Source: Pleodorina starrii
Taxonomy: Eukaryota; Chlorophyta; Chlorophyceae; Chlamydomonadales; Volvocaceae
Direction of reading: 5' to 3'
DNA length: 64,000 nucleotides
Assembly: GCA_030267565.1 (NCBI GenBank)
Contig: BRXU01000006.1
Location: 3,894,001 to 3,958,000, forward strand
The translations under genes were made by a program, and so were the position numbers. Shown in pieces: positions 46,381-58,500 of this stretch. Position 1 is the stretch's first letter, and every line of letters begins with the position of its first letter. The notes beneath the pieces are model-generated. The model was given only the letters and a program-made list of their open reading frames with translations. It ran no database searches and had not been told where the DNA came from.

Positions 46381-48518
46381 ACAGGCGCGTGAAGGGAGAT
46401 GGAACGGGAGTTAGGCGCCTAACGATTTTTCACAAGTGACATATAGCCAAGTCTCTTGGGAATACTTGGTGGCCATTTGAGCACCATAATTGTTGCAGTC
46501 GCTGTGGCGAAAGCATCGCTTATTGGGCCATGCCTGGGCATAAACAGCAGGTTGTTCAATCGACTGAGTTTCGAAAATCCACATATACGAAGATTACTTC
46601 GAAGCCCTTACATGCAAGAAAGCAATTGGTGGTGCGCTCCTCATCACGGCGTTATTGGCTCACACCCTGTGAGCCCCAACTACCAAGCCCAACACCAGTC
46701 CATTCAGCTGAGCAGTTCCCAGTCAAAATTTACGTCACGTCTACAAGTTGTTGGCTGCGTGGCACCGCTTGGAAGTTGCTAATGGAGGACAGGCGAAGGC
46801 GCAAACGCAAACGCAGGCTACGATTTTCCAGTGGCATTAGGCGCACATGACGCTATCTACAGTGTGTGAATTACCGCGACGCATAGTGCCGCGGCGTCAA
46901 CGCAGGGCAGTGGGAGTTTCCTGCGCGGCCCGTACGGCCCGCTGGCCGCCTGGAAACCGGCACTCAACCCATGCCCAAACGCCCTGACAATTGAACCGTC
47001 ACCTTTGTATAACTCTGAATGGACCAGCGAGCCATAGAACGCTTGCCGTGAGTATGAGGTGTCAACCAAAACTCCTTGTTTGGCACTTTGCATCCCAAAC
47101 ACGCTGACCTATACAGTGCATATGCATCAACTGAATTTGTTGGAACTAATTAGTACATGAATACAGGGGTCGATCATACTTCAGTCACAGTCTACATGTC
47201 TAACAAATGTCGAATCAGCGAACTACCGAGTAGGTTTGTGTGTCGGGCGCAGAATCCACCATTACTCACAATAATTGGTGTTCAATGGTTTTCGGGCGAT
47301 ATAAGGCTGGCGAACGGTTGGAAACTGGCAACGTGGCGAAGCGGCAAACTATTACAGAACACCGACAACTTCAGGCCAGGTGTCGATCTTACAACTATTA
47401 CCTATAAAGATAAATCAATCCTGCAATACAGACGCATCATGCCGACTGAATGATGGGATTTCGCTCCGTCTCTTCTAATTCGTCGCTGCGGTCAGTGTAC
47501 GTACTAAACGCCGTGTGATGAGGTTTGCGCCCAAGGGCGTCTACGCTAATATACTATACACACAATTGCAGTCATGGCGTGATGTTCACGAAACTCAGAA
47601 GATGTGTAGGCGCTTGGCGGCTGGCCGAACAAAAACCGTCATTCCGGCGATGAACTCACCCCTACTCACCCCCTGGCTGCTCCCCCGGCGCCGCCGCCGA
47701 AAGAATCAGTATCGTTCAAATGGTCCCTTCCCCACCACCACCACCACCCATCATCCAGCTCTCCCCCCGCCAGCCCCCGCCCCCATCGTACTCTCAAAGC
47801 AGCTCTGTGCGTGCCCGATTATATACTGTCCCTCCCTGGCTGGTGGTGATTAGGCGTTGCGGTGGTCAAAGACCCTAGCTGCGTTCTGCTGCGCGGTCTC
47901 GCCCTTGCTTAGACCAGTTGGACCAGGCCTGACCAGGAATGTATCTCCCAAGAGAATTCCCGAGGCTCATTCCGCGCTTGTTCGGATTGGCCAAGGGCCG
48001 CCTCCGCCAGGCAGCATCGGGTACGGGCGTTGCCGAAAGGCACAGGTTGTGCCGCCCTAGTTAGGGAAAGCTGGAGAGTTAGGGAAGTGGGCCAGGAAGA
48101 ATGACCTCGCTCTTTTGACCTCTGGGTCGGTTGCAGGCAGACAGGCGATGAAGTAGTCTGTTACGTATTAGTACGGCATCGACTTCGATATTTTGTTGTA
48201 AATATCCCGAGAGGCTGGTTCCGACAGCCCTGGGCGCAATGTACTGTACGGCTGAGGACTTGCTCGCGAAATGCGTCACAGCCATCGTTCGCAAGACCAG
48301 CGTCCAGGCAGTATAACTGTTCTCAAAAGGAGGAGTACAATTAGTTTGTCGAAATAGTGAAGGAGTTGCTGACATACTGTGTTGTCAGACAAGCTTGCAG
48401 CCAATCTGTACTTATACAGTATATTGCCCTCAAGGGCCGCGTGTGAACACATAGTATTGGTTGATGTATCGGATGTCTCAGGCGCAGAAGCTTGCGCTCT
48501 AGGTTGAACGCATCCGGT
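46381..48518. other. AT-richer divergent intergenic region with short ORFs
   Basis: Lies between two genes transcribed outward, so it should contain both promoters. Base composition is noticeably less GC-rich than the rest. Two uninterrupted ORFs, 46857-47102 (minus, 81 aa) and 47157-47453 (plus, 98 aa), show non-GC-biased codons and no recognised motif. They could be remnants of an inserted element. A short GTACTGTACGG palindromic cluster is at about 48240. Confidence 0.4.
46857..47102 (-). CDS. Small hypothetical ORF (low confidence)
   Basis: An 81-codon ORF from ATG to TAG with protein-like composition (VDTSYSRQAFYGSLVHSEL, GDGSIVRAFGHG) and no low-complexity runs. There are no recognised motifs or partner exons. 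It may be a fragment of a decayed gene or mobile element; chance cannot be excluded. Confidence 0.2.
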   Translation of the reverse strand: MFGMQSAKQGVLVDTSYSRQAFYGSLVHSELYKGDGSIVRAFGHGLSAGFQAASGPYGPRRKLPLPCVDAAALCVAVIHTL

Positions 48519-51500
48519 ATGCAGGCCATCGCACTGACCTATCCTAAAGTTGCACCAGTATCCAGGAATTGTACAGCGGATTACAAAGCGCTCAAATCGC
48601 GACTGATTCTCAGGCCGCTGGGCTGCTGCAGCGCTCGCCATGGCTTCTTCCGGGACGGCTTGGTGACGCCACGAGCCCACCGTCGCCTCGGGCACAGAGG
48701 CAGCGTATGCGTAGCCCAGTCGCTCAAAAGCGCATTCGTGTTCGCAAGCGAAAGACCGCGTCAAAGCACGACGACCACCGCTCCCAGCCCTCAGCTCCGG
48801 TCCGCTCGGCCCGCATCATCGACCTCTGGCGGAGGCAACGGCCCAGAAAATGAACCGGACAGCAGCAGCGACAGCTTCCAAATCGGGCTGGATCCCTTTA
48901 GCCAGCAGCTCATCGTCTCGGCCGTAACGGCCGCCGCGGCGTGGGCCATCGCGACATGGGCGCACCTGGACCTCACCTCCTCGTTCCGCCCGGAGGGAGA
49001 GGCTCTGGCGCTCGCTTTGCAGCTCTCCGCGCCGGTCCTTGTGCTGCTGCTGGTTGTGGTGGCGCCGCGCTGGGCACCGCCGTACAAGGTACGACCCTAG
49101 CAGGGTGTGCAGAGCTGGCCTGGCCCTGGCCCTGGCCAACGTCCGTGTTGAGTGAGGCCCCCCGTGTTGTATGCGCGGTGTTGCAATGCCGCACTTGTTG
49201 GGTGGGTGTCCCGCAGGGCTCGGAGCTGTCGCGGCTGAGGCACAACTACTACATGACAGCCCAGGTGGGGGGGGGCGGGTGGGCAATGGTGGGGCGGGGG
49301 GCGGGGGGGGGCAGTGGTGGGGCGGGGCGGGTGGGTCGTGATGGTGGGGTTGGGCGGGCAATGGTGGGGCGGGGCGGGCCCCATACGGCAATGGTACGGA
49401 TGATTTTCGTAGGAAAACTGAACCTGGAACTCGGATGTGGGTTAGGGCGGGCCGTACTTTCGGGACTTTGGGAGGGCCAGCTTCTTCTCATGGGAGGGAG
49501 GGGAGGGAGGGGAGGTTGAGATGCAAACCGCAAGAAGAGAGCCGCGAGAGAGCCGTAGTTAACTCCTCCGTCACAGGTTCTGCAGCTGTACCTGAATTTC
49601 GATGATGATGACGACGACGAAGGCGGCAGTGGCAGTAGCAGTAACAGCAATGGCAGTAGCAGCGGCAGCGGCGGCAGCTGGGACGAGGGCGGCGGCGGCG
49701 CGGAGCGGGCACGTGTGCGGCGGCGGCTGCGGTTGGAGCAGACGGTTGGGTGGGGCACCATCAGCAGCGGACTGGCGCTGATGCAGGTGGGGCAGTGGGT
49801 GGGTGGGTGGGTGGGTGGGTGGGTGGGTGGGTGGGTGGGTGGGTGGGTGGGTGGGTGGGAGGGTGAGTGGGAGGGTGAGTGGGAGGGTGAGTGGGAGGGT
49901 GGGTGGGGCAGTGGGTGGGAGGGAGGGTGGGAGGGTGGAAGGGTGGGTATTCCGCACCGGATGGGGAGCACCGGGTTTTGCTCTCTCGAGAGGGTTTACA
50001 TCGCAGGCTGCTCGTTGCCGCGCAACGGACGCAACCACTGCACCAGTAACCGTCAACCACCACCGCGACCCAAACCAACCCAACCAACTCAACCGCCCAC
50101 ACACACACATGCTCATGCTTATGTACGCGCGCAGGCCTTCACTCTGCAGCCCTGGAACCCGCCCACCGCCAATTCGGTGTTCGGACTGGCGCTGGCGGGT
50201 CGCACCGCGCAGCAACTCGCCAACGAGTTCCTGGTGAGCATGAGGGGGAGGGGGAGAGGGGGAGGGGGAGGGGGACGGGGAGGGAGGGTGGGAGGGGGCG
50301 GAGGGGCGCTGCGGCCGTGTCAGCCTGCCTGACCGCTTTCCTGATCGCTGTGTTGGGACCAAGGACTGTGGCCAACGAGTCGCTGGCACGCCTGAGCCCG
50401 AGCCCGAGCCGGGGACGGGAAGGGGAAGGAGAAGGGGAAGGGAAGGGACAAGGGAGGGGGCCAGAATGACACACGCAAGAGCGCAAATACACGCACGCAG
50501 AACCCCTTTTCCTCCTGCCCCATTCCGCCCCGTTATCTTCCCGTGCTGCCACCCCACCCGCCACCCGCCACCCCACCCGCCACCCGCCACCCCACCCGCC
50601 ACCCGCCACCCCACCCGCCACCCGCCACCCCACCCGCCACCCGCCACCCCACCCGCCACCCGCCACCCGCCCCTCAGGTCCGGGGTGCTGGTTGGGGTTT
50701 GTTGAGCGGCTGGGTGGCTCAGGAGCTTCAGTCCGCGGACGCCTCTGACGGCATCCTGTTCTTCGGAAAGGTCTTTGGAGGCCCGGGAGCCGTCAAGTAA
50801 GCGGAGGAGGCGCAGGGGAGTGGGCGCTGCTTTCCATAACCATATGCGCGTGTGTGCGTGTGTGTGTATGTGCGTGCGCTGTCAGGTGACCTGCGGGGGA
50901 AGGTGATGTGGGTACAAATTATGAAACAGTCCAAACAGTCCGGACAATTCTGAACTAGTCAGGTGGCTGGTTGGTCGCGGGGAGGGCTGGCTCCGGGGGA
51001 ACTCGGGGACGGGCGGTTTGTTCAACCGCAACGGGGCTCAATCGCGACCGGTGCGCCCTCCGGGCTGACCTCCCCGGTCCACACACCCCTCATGCACGCA
51101 ACCCCCCAACCCCAGCAACCCAGCAACCCCGGCAACCCCCCCAACCCTCGCAACCCCGGCACACACACCCCAACCCTCGCAACCCCGGCAACCCCCCCAA
51201 CCCTCGCAACCCCGGCACACACACCCCAACCCTCGCAACCCCGGCAACCCCCCCAACCCTCGCAACCCCGGCACACACCCCCCAACCCCGCAGGTATGCG
51301 GCCGGGCTGGCGCTGGTAGCGCTGGCGCTGCCCGGTGCGCTGTGGGAGGCTCGAGCGGCAAGAAACTTCGTCCGCGCATCCGTGGTGGGACCCGTCAGGG
51401 ACGCAGCCATCTTCTGCACCGGTGCGGCCTGCGTGTGTGGCTGTGTGCGTGTGTTTGTGTGTGTGCGTGTTTGTGTACCGATATGTGTATGTGTTTGTGT

Positions 51501-53916
51501 ATGTATGTGTGTGGCTTGGGAGTCTGCTGCTTGCCGCGCTCGCATAAGCGCACACGCGCGCGGGTTTGACCCTAGGGCTGAGTTCCGTTCCGTCCTGTTC
51601 TGTTGGATTGTGGGGCTCGGAGGGGCTGGTGTGTTGGTTAATGCGCTTTGCGCTTATTTGCTTTCCAGCCCCCCGACTCCTCCATGCCTCCAGTGCCTCC
51701 TCCATGCCTCCATGCCTCTCTTATGCGCGTTTAATGCGCACACCACAACCCCCCACGTGTGACGTGTCCCTCTTTGCACGCCCCTTGCACCCACGTTCGT
51801 GTGTGTTTGTGTGTGCCGTACCGGTACCGCCGCGCGGAACCGCCACGCGGTACGGCGCAGGGAACGGCGTGGACGAGCCGGCGTACTGCGACCCCAGGGG
51901 CTTTGCGATGCTGGCGGCGCGGCGGCCTGCCAACGCGGCGCCCGTAGCGGATGTGGTGACGCGAACTCGGAGCTGGCGGTCAGGTGGGTTTTAGGTTTTT
52001 TTTGTAGGGTTTTAGGGGTTTTATAGGGTTTTAGGGTACCGCGGACGGGATGTTTTCGTTGGGTTGGGTTTCGTTGGTTTGGGTATAAGCCGGGCGGCTG
52101 AAGGTCGGGTGGGGGGTGGGCGGCTGGGCTGGGCAGATGGCTGCCGGGGTTGGCTTTGGGATTGGCTTGGTGGGAGGAAGTAGGAAGCAGCGAGGAGGGC
52201 CAAGTGCGAAGTGGGCAAGCAGGCAGCCAGCCAGCCGAAACGAGAGCGTGTGTGTATGTGTGTGTGTGTGGGTCGGGTCTGAGCATGACCTATGCTTGAC
52301 CTCTCATCCACACGATTGATTATGATTATGCCTTCCGTTGTGGGGGGGGCCACCTGGTGGGCCTTACGTATCTTCTTCCCCGTGTTGCCCTCCAGCGCCC
52401 CCTGGACGGGAGGGGGGTGGCGGATGGACGGGGCGAATGAGCCCGATTTCAACCCATGTGGCGGTTGGCGGTTGGCGGTTGGTGGTTACCGGCACGTTTA
52501 CAGTATGTTGGTTGTGATTCGCTTGCAGGGCCCCAGTCGTCGTTCAGCAGCGTCAAGAGCATGGACAACCTGGATGGAGCGCAGGAGGAGAAGGAGGAGA
52601 AGGTGGCGGGCGCGGCGGCAGCAGGGCACGACATCACCGCCACCGCCACCGCCGCCGCTGCCGCCACCGCCGCCGCCGCGGGCTCCCGAGCTGACACGCG
52701 CTCTCCGCTGGGCGTTGCCTCCACCGCGGCGCCAGTCGCTGAGGCGCCAGGGTCGCCCTCCTCCTCGCCGTCCTCATCACCGTCGCCCTCCTCGGCCTCG
52801 TCGCCTTCGTCGTCGCCGTCGCCGTCAGACCCCTCCTCCTCCTCCTCCCCGTCCCCCTCCCCCTCCCTCTCCCACGCCTCACCCTCAACATCATCTGAAC
52901 ACAGCCCCTCGGCACCTGCCTCTCAAAGCAACGAAAACAGCAACAGCAGCAGCATTAGCAACAGCAGTAGCAACAGCAGTAGCAACAGCAGTAGCGACGG
53001 CACCTCCTCCTCTTCCCCTTCCTCCTCTCCCTCCTCTTCTCCCTCCTCCGCATCTTCCTCTTGGACACCTAGGGCTGCCGGACCTTCCGGCTCCTCCGCA
53101 GTCTCCGCGCCCATCTCCTCGCCACCCCAGCTGCCCCAGCCCCAGCCCCAGCCCCAGCCTCAGCCTCAGCCGCTGCCCCAGCCTCAGCCCCAGCCTCAGC
53201 CTCAGCCGCTGCCCCACGTGGGGCCCACCCTGAGCGCCAGCAGCGCGGCCTTCGAGTGGGACTCGGAGGACATGAGCGTACTGCTGAGGGTGGAGACGCT
53301 GCAGGTGACGTGCGTGCGGGAAACACACGGCGCGCTGTACGGCAGTAACTTTTGCTGAAGGGATGACTCGCTGGGGGGTAGCGAAATACAAAGTCAAGAA
53401 GGGTAAAGGAATCTGAAAAGTCAAGACCCTCGTCACCCAAGAGAATGAAAGGCCTCTTTGAGAGCTTTCCAAATCAGGATACGCATATGGTATGCACACA
53501 CTTGGGCAGGCACACACGCACACACAGCCACTTAATCCCTCGACCCCACATACGTACACACACACACACACTCACCATACACAGCCCGCGGGGTTCTGGA
53601 CCCGCCTTCGCTGACGCCTCCCTCCTTCCCCTCTGCGCCACCACCACCACCACCTTCCTCTTCATCTTCTTCATCTTCTTCATCTTCTTCTTCCTCTCTC
53701 TGCCCCGGCATCCATGACATGAAATGACAGGACAAGATCGCGACGTGGTCGTCTCTGTACTATCAGCTGCTGGCGGCCTTCGCCATCAACGGCGCCTTCC
53801 TGGCCTCCGACTGCAATCTGCTCGCCTCCTTCTCGGCCGCCTGGCTGCTGCGCACCGGGCCGCTGCTGCTCAGCGAGCTGCGGGCGAGGAGGGCGGCGGA
53901 CGCGGCCCTCCGCTGA
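48519..53916 (+). CDS. Orphan multi-pass membrane protein, 752 aa
   Basis: Nine exons, all in frame: 48519-49088, 49217-49264, 49577-49786, 50135-50233, 50678-50796, 51294-51421, 51861-51983, 52529-53304, 53731-53916. The N-terminal about 120 residues are basic and Ser/Arg-rich and could be an organelle transit peptide. Hydrophobic, probably membrane-spanning segments: LIVSAVTAAAAWAIATWAHL (about 129-150), LSAPVLVLLLVVVAP (about 168-186), YAAGLALVALALPGALW (about 350-367), and two in the last exon (LLAAFAINGAFLAS and LLASFSAAWLLRTGPLLL). Between them are a Gly/Ser/Asp loop (exon 3) and a long Ser/Pro/Gln stretch (exon 8, with QPQPQ repeats). The conserved-looking core is NSVFGLALAGRTAQQLANEF plus GAGWGLLSGWVAQELQ. 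I do not recognise the family; a plastid or mitochondrial membrane site is inference. The start ATG is the first in frame, and an upstream exon is possible. Confidence 0.72.
49796..49935 (+). repeat. (GGGT)n array in intron 3
   Basis: GGGT tetramers (49796-49859), then GGGAGGGTGAGT variants, inside intron 49787-50134 of the membrane-protein gene and starting almost at its donor. The G-runs on the transcribed RNA could form G-quadruplexes. Confidence 0.9.
50545..50672 (+). repeat. 19-bp CCACCCCACCCGCCACCCG tandem repeat in intron 4
   Basis: C-rich tandem units in register, ending at the pyrimidine tract before the acceptor at 50677. They give spurious WRVGWRVAGG ORFs on the minus strand. Confidence 0.9.
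51100..51292 (+). repeat. AACCCTCGCAACCCCGGCA higher-order repeat in intron 5
   Basis: AACCCTCGCAACCCCGGC units alternate with CACACACCCC or AACCCCCCC spacers, giving a higher-order tandem array that runs to the acceptor at 51293. Confidence 0.9.
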
Positions 53917-55522
53917 GCCTGGTTAGGACGATGAGGCGAGGAGGCGAGGAGGCGATGCATTGGCAGGGGGGGGAGAGGGGGTTTAGGGGTGTTTTTTGGG
54001 GGGCGCGCACGGTGCGTGTCGTTGGTGGGGGTTATGGGGTTAGGTATGTGCGTGTGACACGGTGTGTGTGACTGTGTGTCGCGCCGGCTGCGGAGTGCCT
54101 GAGGATGGTGCCTGAGAAGGTGCCTGAGATAGTATGTTTAGTTCGTGTATCTCGTTACGTTGCGGATTGGGGCCGGCTCCCTCCCCCACCCCCCGCCCCC
54201 AGCGCGATGTGGTGGGGTGTGTGCAACCGGTGGGTTTTCTACGGGGCAGGGCATCTGCAGCTCTCACTAATCTCCAAACCCTTATCGTTGGGAGCGTCGG
54301 AGCCACAAAGAGATAGAGGACGAAAGCGGTAGGGCCGTGGCGGCTGTCGTGACCCAGGTGTGACCCAGGATGTGACGGGTTGCCACTCTGAAGCGGCAAG
54401 GGTCCGTTGGGTTGCGCACTTGGTCGCTTGGCTGTTGGAAATTAATGACTCAGATGCATTGACAATTTGACATGTTGGGCACTGATGTGTTGTGTGTGTG
54501 TTGAGATCGTTACACTGCCGGTAGCCAACTGCCGCGGATATGGTCATTTCATACTGCCTAAGCGCGTACGGCAGTGTACGGTAACGCAGGTTAGAGACGC
54601 AGCGGGGCCAGAACAGTGCGACGGAAGCTGTAATATGCATCGACGTCGTGGGGCAGAGTTGTTTAAATATGCCGAACTCTTTCTTCGTGTGCCTCACAAA
54701 CGGCCATGCAACTGTTACACATGTGTGTCTCATCCGTACTTCGGTACTTGCTCTTACGAGTGGCACTGAAACTGTACAAATGCACAGATTCAGCAGTACA
54801 ACTTCCATGGTTGTATCGCCCTTCTCGCATCCAAAGGCCAAGGTCACGGCCGCTGTGTGCACATTCCAGACACGATGGGTTTGGTTGGAAAATGGCAGGC
54901 CGAACCTCAGCAGATATGAAATGTATCGCTTCGCTCCATAAATGAAAGTGTTCTTCTCGCCACCCTCCCTTTCTCTCCCTTCCTAACCTCCCTTTCTGTC
55001 TCTCCCTCCTCTCGTTCTCTCTCACACACAGAAGTGGTTGGACAGGTTACGTCACATTGCTGCAACTCGATGACACTCTCCACGTCATCCTTCGTACGGC
55101 CTTTTCACGCCCTCACCCCTCAAAACTACTTCGATGCATGATCACCCTCAGCCCCATTTCCTTCTATGATGATATCTTCCTCCGTGCTTCCTCGCTCATC
55201 TTCACAACACCCCTGTAGGCGCATGCCTCTTCCTTCTTTTCACAACATCTACCGTATCTTGCCACCAGCTCACCGCACAGCTCCTGTCCCTGACCTCACA
55301 TCTCCCGCTCCATCCCCACTGTCTCGAAACCCTTACAGCTCTTGAACCCTTCCCGCCGCCAAAACCTGGAGACTCATCGTAACGAACTACCACAACGCAA
55401 CTCCTCCTCCACTTCCCACTCTCCTCTCCCACGTCTTACCCTTACCCTTACTTTACCCCCGCCTTCACACCCCTCCGCTGCGGCATCGTCTTCCTTACCC
55501 CCATCCCCCTAGCCCTCACTCT
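53917..55522. other. Convergent intergenic region
   Basis: Contains the 3' UTRs of the membrane-protein gene (possible TGTAA at about 54628) and the LCI gene (TGTAA on the minus strand at 55337-55333, 186 nt past its stop). The part at 54430-55100 is less GC-rich. A 207-codon minus-strand ORF (54862-54239) lies there but has no recognisable motif or intron support. Confidence 0.5.
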
Positions 55523-58500
55523 TCACTTCTTCCACACGAAGGACGTGTTGGCGTCGTCGTCCATCTTGGGCGTCCCCGCGTCCTCGGCCACCCCAGCAGA
55601 CCGGACGAAGGCGCCCCATACCGGCGCCGCGCCGCCCGTCTCCAGATGACTGCGACTCTGCGCGCCGCCCAGTCGCTTGAGCAGGTAATCCCGGGGGATC
55701 TCCTGGATCAGCTTGCCGGCGGAGGCGGCGGTGGCGGCCTTGCCGTCGGCGGCGGAGGCGGAGGCGAGGATCTGAAGCTGGCGGGGCGACAGGGCCTGGG
55801 GAGCGAGGAGGAGGGGAAGAGGGGAGAGGGGGAGGAAGGAGGTAGGGGGAGGAAGGAGGAGAGGGAGAGGGTTAAGCAGGGAGGAGGGGGAATGGGGTTT
55901 TAGGGCGGCACGTGAGGGCACCGGGCAACGAGTGGGCGAGGGCCGGTTGTGGCTCGTGTCTTGTGGCCCCAATCTCCCGCCCCCATGCACGCCCGCCATA
56001 CGGCCATCGACCCTCGCTGCCATCCTTCCCGCCCCGACGCCAATCACCCGCCCAACACTACACCGTGTTCGTCACTGTACTGCTACCTCTGCCGTACAAT
56101 CTGTCGTACTACCATCTGTAGTAATAAATGTACGGTACACATTTTACTCACCGGCACCTTGGCCAAGTCCAGGTGGATCTTCTCCCCCTGTACGACAACG
56201 TAGCTGCGGCCCGGGGCCACGAACTCCAGGGAGGGCACGTGCGTGTTGTTGAGGTCGGCCGCCCAGTTGTGGACCTGGACGCCCGTGAATACCGCGTAGT
56301 CGGACTTGGTGGGGTCAACGGCCTTGGAGATGAGGTACTCGAGATCCTGATTATCAAACAAAGCGCAGAGCAGTGTGTTTTCGAGGTTAAAGAGGGCAGG
56401 GCAGGGTGAGAGGCGGGTTGAGTGAGTGGTAGGGTAGCTGCAGATATCGATCGGCATCGATGGGCTTCTGGGCCCCGTGCCTGGGTGGGGTTCTTGATGC
56501 CCGCGCAGGGGCACACACATAAAGGGTTGTCATGCCGGAATGGCACGAGTGTCGTGTGTTGATGATGTGGGATCTCCAGCAGTGGCCCAGCAGTGGCCCA
56601 GCAGTGGCCCAGCAGTGGCCAGAGCTACCGGTATGGGTGGCCAGCGGGCCGTGCGCTGCAGCACAGCGGTTGAAACCGCCCCCGAACCCAAATGCGCGTT
56701 CCACGGCGTCAGGGTCTACTGCAAGAACCCATTTTCCACCACGGATCCAGAAGATCCAATGGATCCAGAAGATCCAATGGATCCAGAAGATCCAATGGAT
56801 CCAGAAGATCCAACGGATCCAGAAGATCCAATGGATCCTGAAGATCCAATGGATCCTGAAGATCCAATGGATCCAGAAGATCCAGCGGATCCTACTACCC
56901 ACCGTGGAGATGACCCGCTCCGCCGCCTGCGTCAGCTGCACCAGGTCCATACCCTCCGGCTGCGCCCCCTCGTAAGCCAGCCGCCGGGCGATGCGCTGCT
57001 TCAGAATGGAGTACTCGGGCTCCAGGGGGTCGTGCTGCCCGGGGGCGCGGCAGCTGGCGGCCAGGCCGTCGCGCTGCAGATCGCCCAGGACCTTTGAGAG
57101 AATGCGGGAGCGGGAGGGGGAGGAGGAGGGGGAGGAGGGGGAGGGCGGAAAGAAAGATGAGACCGCAGCGATGGGAGGGGGGGGGGGAACGGAGGGAACC
57201 TTGTTGACGAACGGATCCGGGGGAAGGGGAGGGGAGGGGGAGGGAAGGAGAGCGGGGGGCCAAGTTGTAGGGGTCGGGAGGGGAGGTCCGTCACGTTGAC
57301 CCACCGACCCACCGACCCACCGACCCACCGACCCACCGACCCTTCCGTCTCGCAGCAGCCCCGTCCACCTCGCACTCTCAACCAAAGTCGCCAGTCGAGG
57401 CACGGGTGGGTCTGATTCGCTCGTCCCCGGCAGGTTCAAGGCAATCGGAACCCAGGTGGCCCACTACCGGTAGCCACTACCCAACTGACTCGCTGCTCTC
57501 CCGGGCCCCTAGTACTGGCACCGATAAGGAAATCGAGATCCAGCATCCAGGGAGGGTAAGGCATCCGGGAAATCGGGATCCAGAATCCAGGTGGCACACG
57601 GGCTCCCGCCACAACGCACCGCGATGAGGGCCCCGCAGGCGGCGCTGGCTCCCGGGCGGTTGGGGCGGCTCACGGCGCCCACTCTGCCGTCGCTGTCGAT
57701 GGCGATGTGCGGAAAGGAGAAGAACACGTAGCGCTCCTTGCCCTGGGGAAGGGTGTTTAGGCAGGGTGGCAGGGGTGAGGGCAAGGCATACATACACACA
57801 CACGCAAACACACAGAAAGGCGGGGTGGAGCACACGCGGGTAAGAAAAACAATGGCAGAAAGCGACATGCGGGCATGAATTGTAAGATGGAACTGACAGG
57901 CGGGGCAGGAAGCGGAGGGGGGGGGGGAAGGAGGGAGGGAGGGAAGGAGGGAAGGCGGGAGGCGGTTGGGGAGGCGGCACGATCAGAGGCAATGCGCCGG
58001 CAGTAGAGGTCGGTCAGCTGCTGGAGGGCATACACACAGAGAGCAGTGAATCGTTACCGCCGGTGTGGTACACTGGCACTGCAGAGCTTGCCGGCAGGTG
58101 GGTGCTGGGTGGGTTAGGGTTTTACGGAGATATGAGCGGTCTGTGTGGCGCGATTCCACATTCCCACTTACCCCCACCACGGGCGAGTGACTGAGTCCGG
58201 CCTTCATTCCGATGACGCCGCACGTCAGCACGCCGCCCAGGCCGTGGGTGGAGAAGCAGGATCCGAACGCCGCCTCGATCTTGTCCTCAAGCACCAGCAC
58301 CGACTCGTCGCGGCACAGGTTGCTCATGGCTGCGTACCGGTAGACAGTAGACAGCAAGGGAAGGGCAGAGTGGGGAGAAAGGTGGCTTTAAACGGGATCC
58401 GGAGCGGGCGAGCCGCGTCAGCCGCTCGTCAGCCCCGTCGTCGACCAGTCTTTGCTTGCGGCAGGGCGGCCCTGGCTTCTCACGCGCCGCAAATGGCCAA

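Noticed and set aside
54239..54862. 207-codon minus-strand ORF between convergent genes
   Set aside because: No motif, intron signal or codon bias supports it; the region is simply less GC-rich and lacks stops by chance in that frame.
57157..57400. Extra N-terminal residues before LCI exon 4 from the open frame upstream
   Set aside because: A clear acceptor (TCTCAAAG) at 57092 joins the VLGDLQRDGL block to the ACGALIA block exactly as in the family; the upstream frame is a purine-rich intron.
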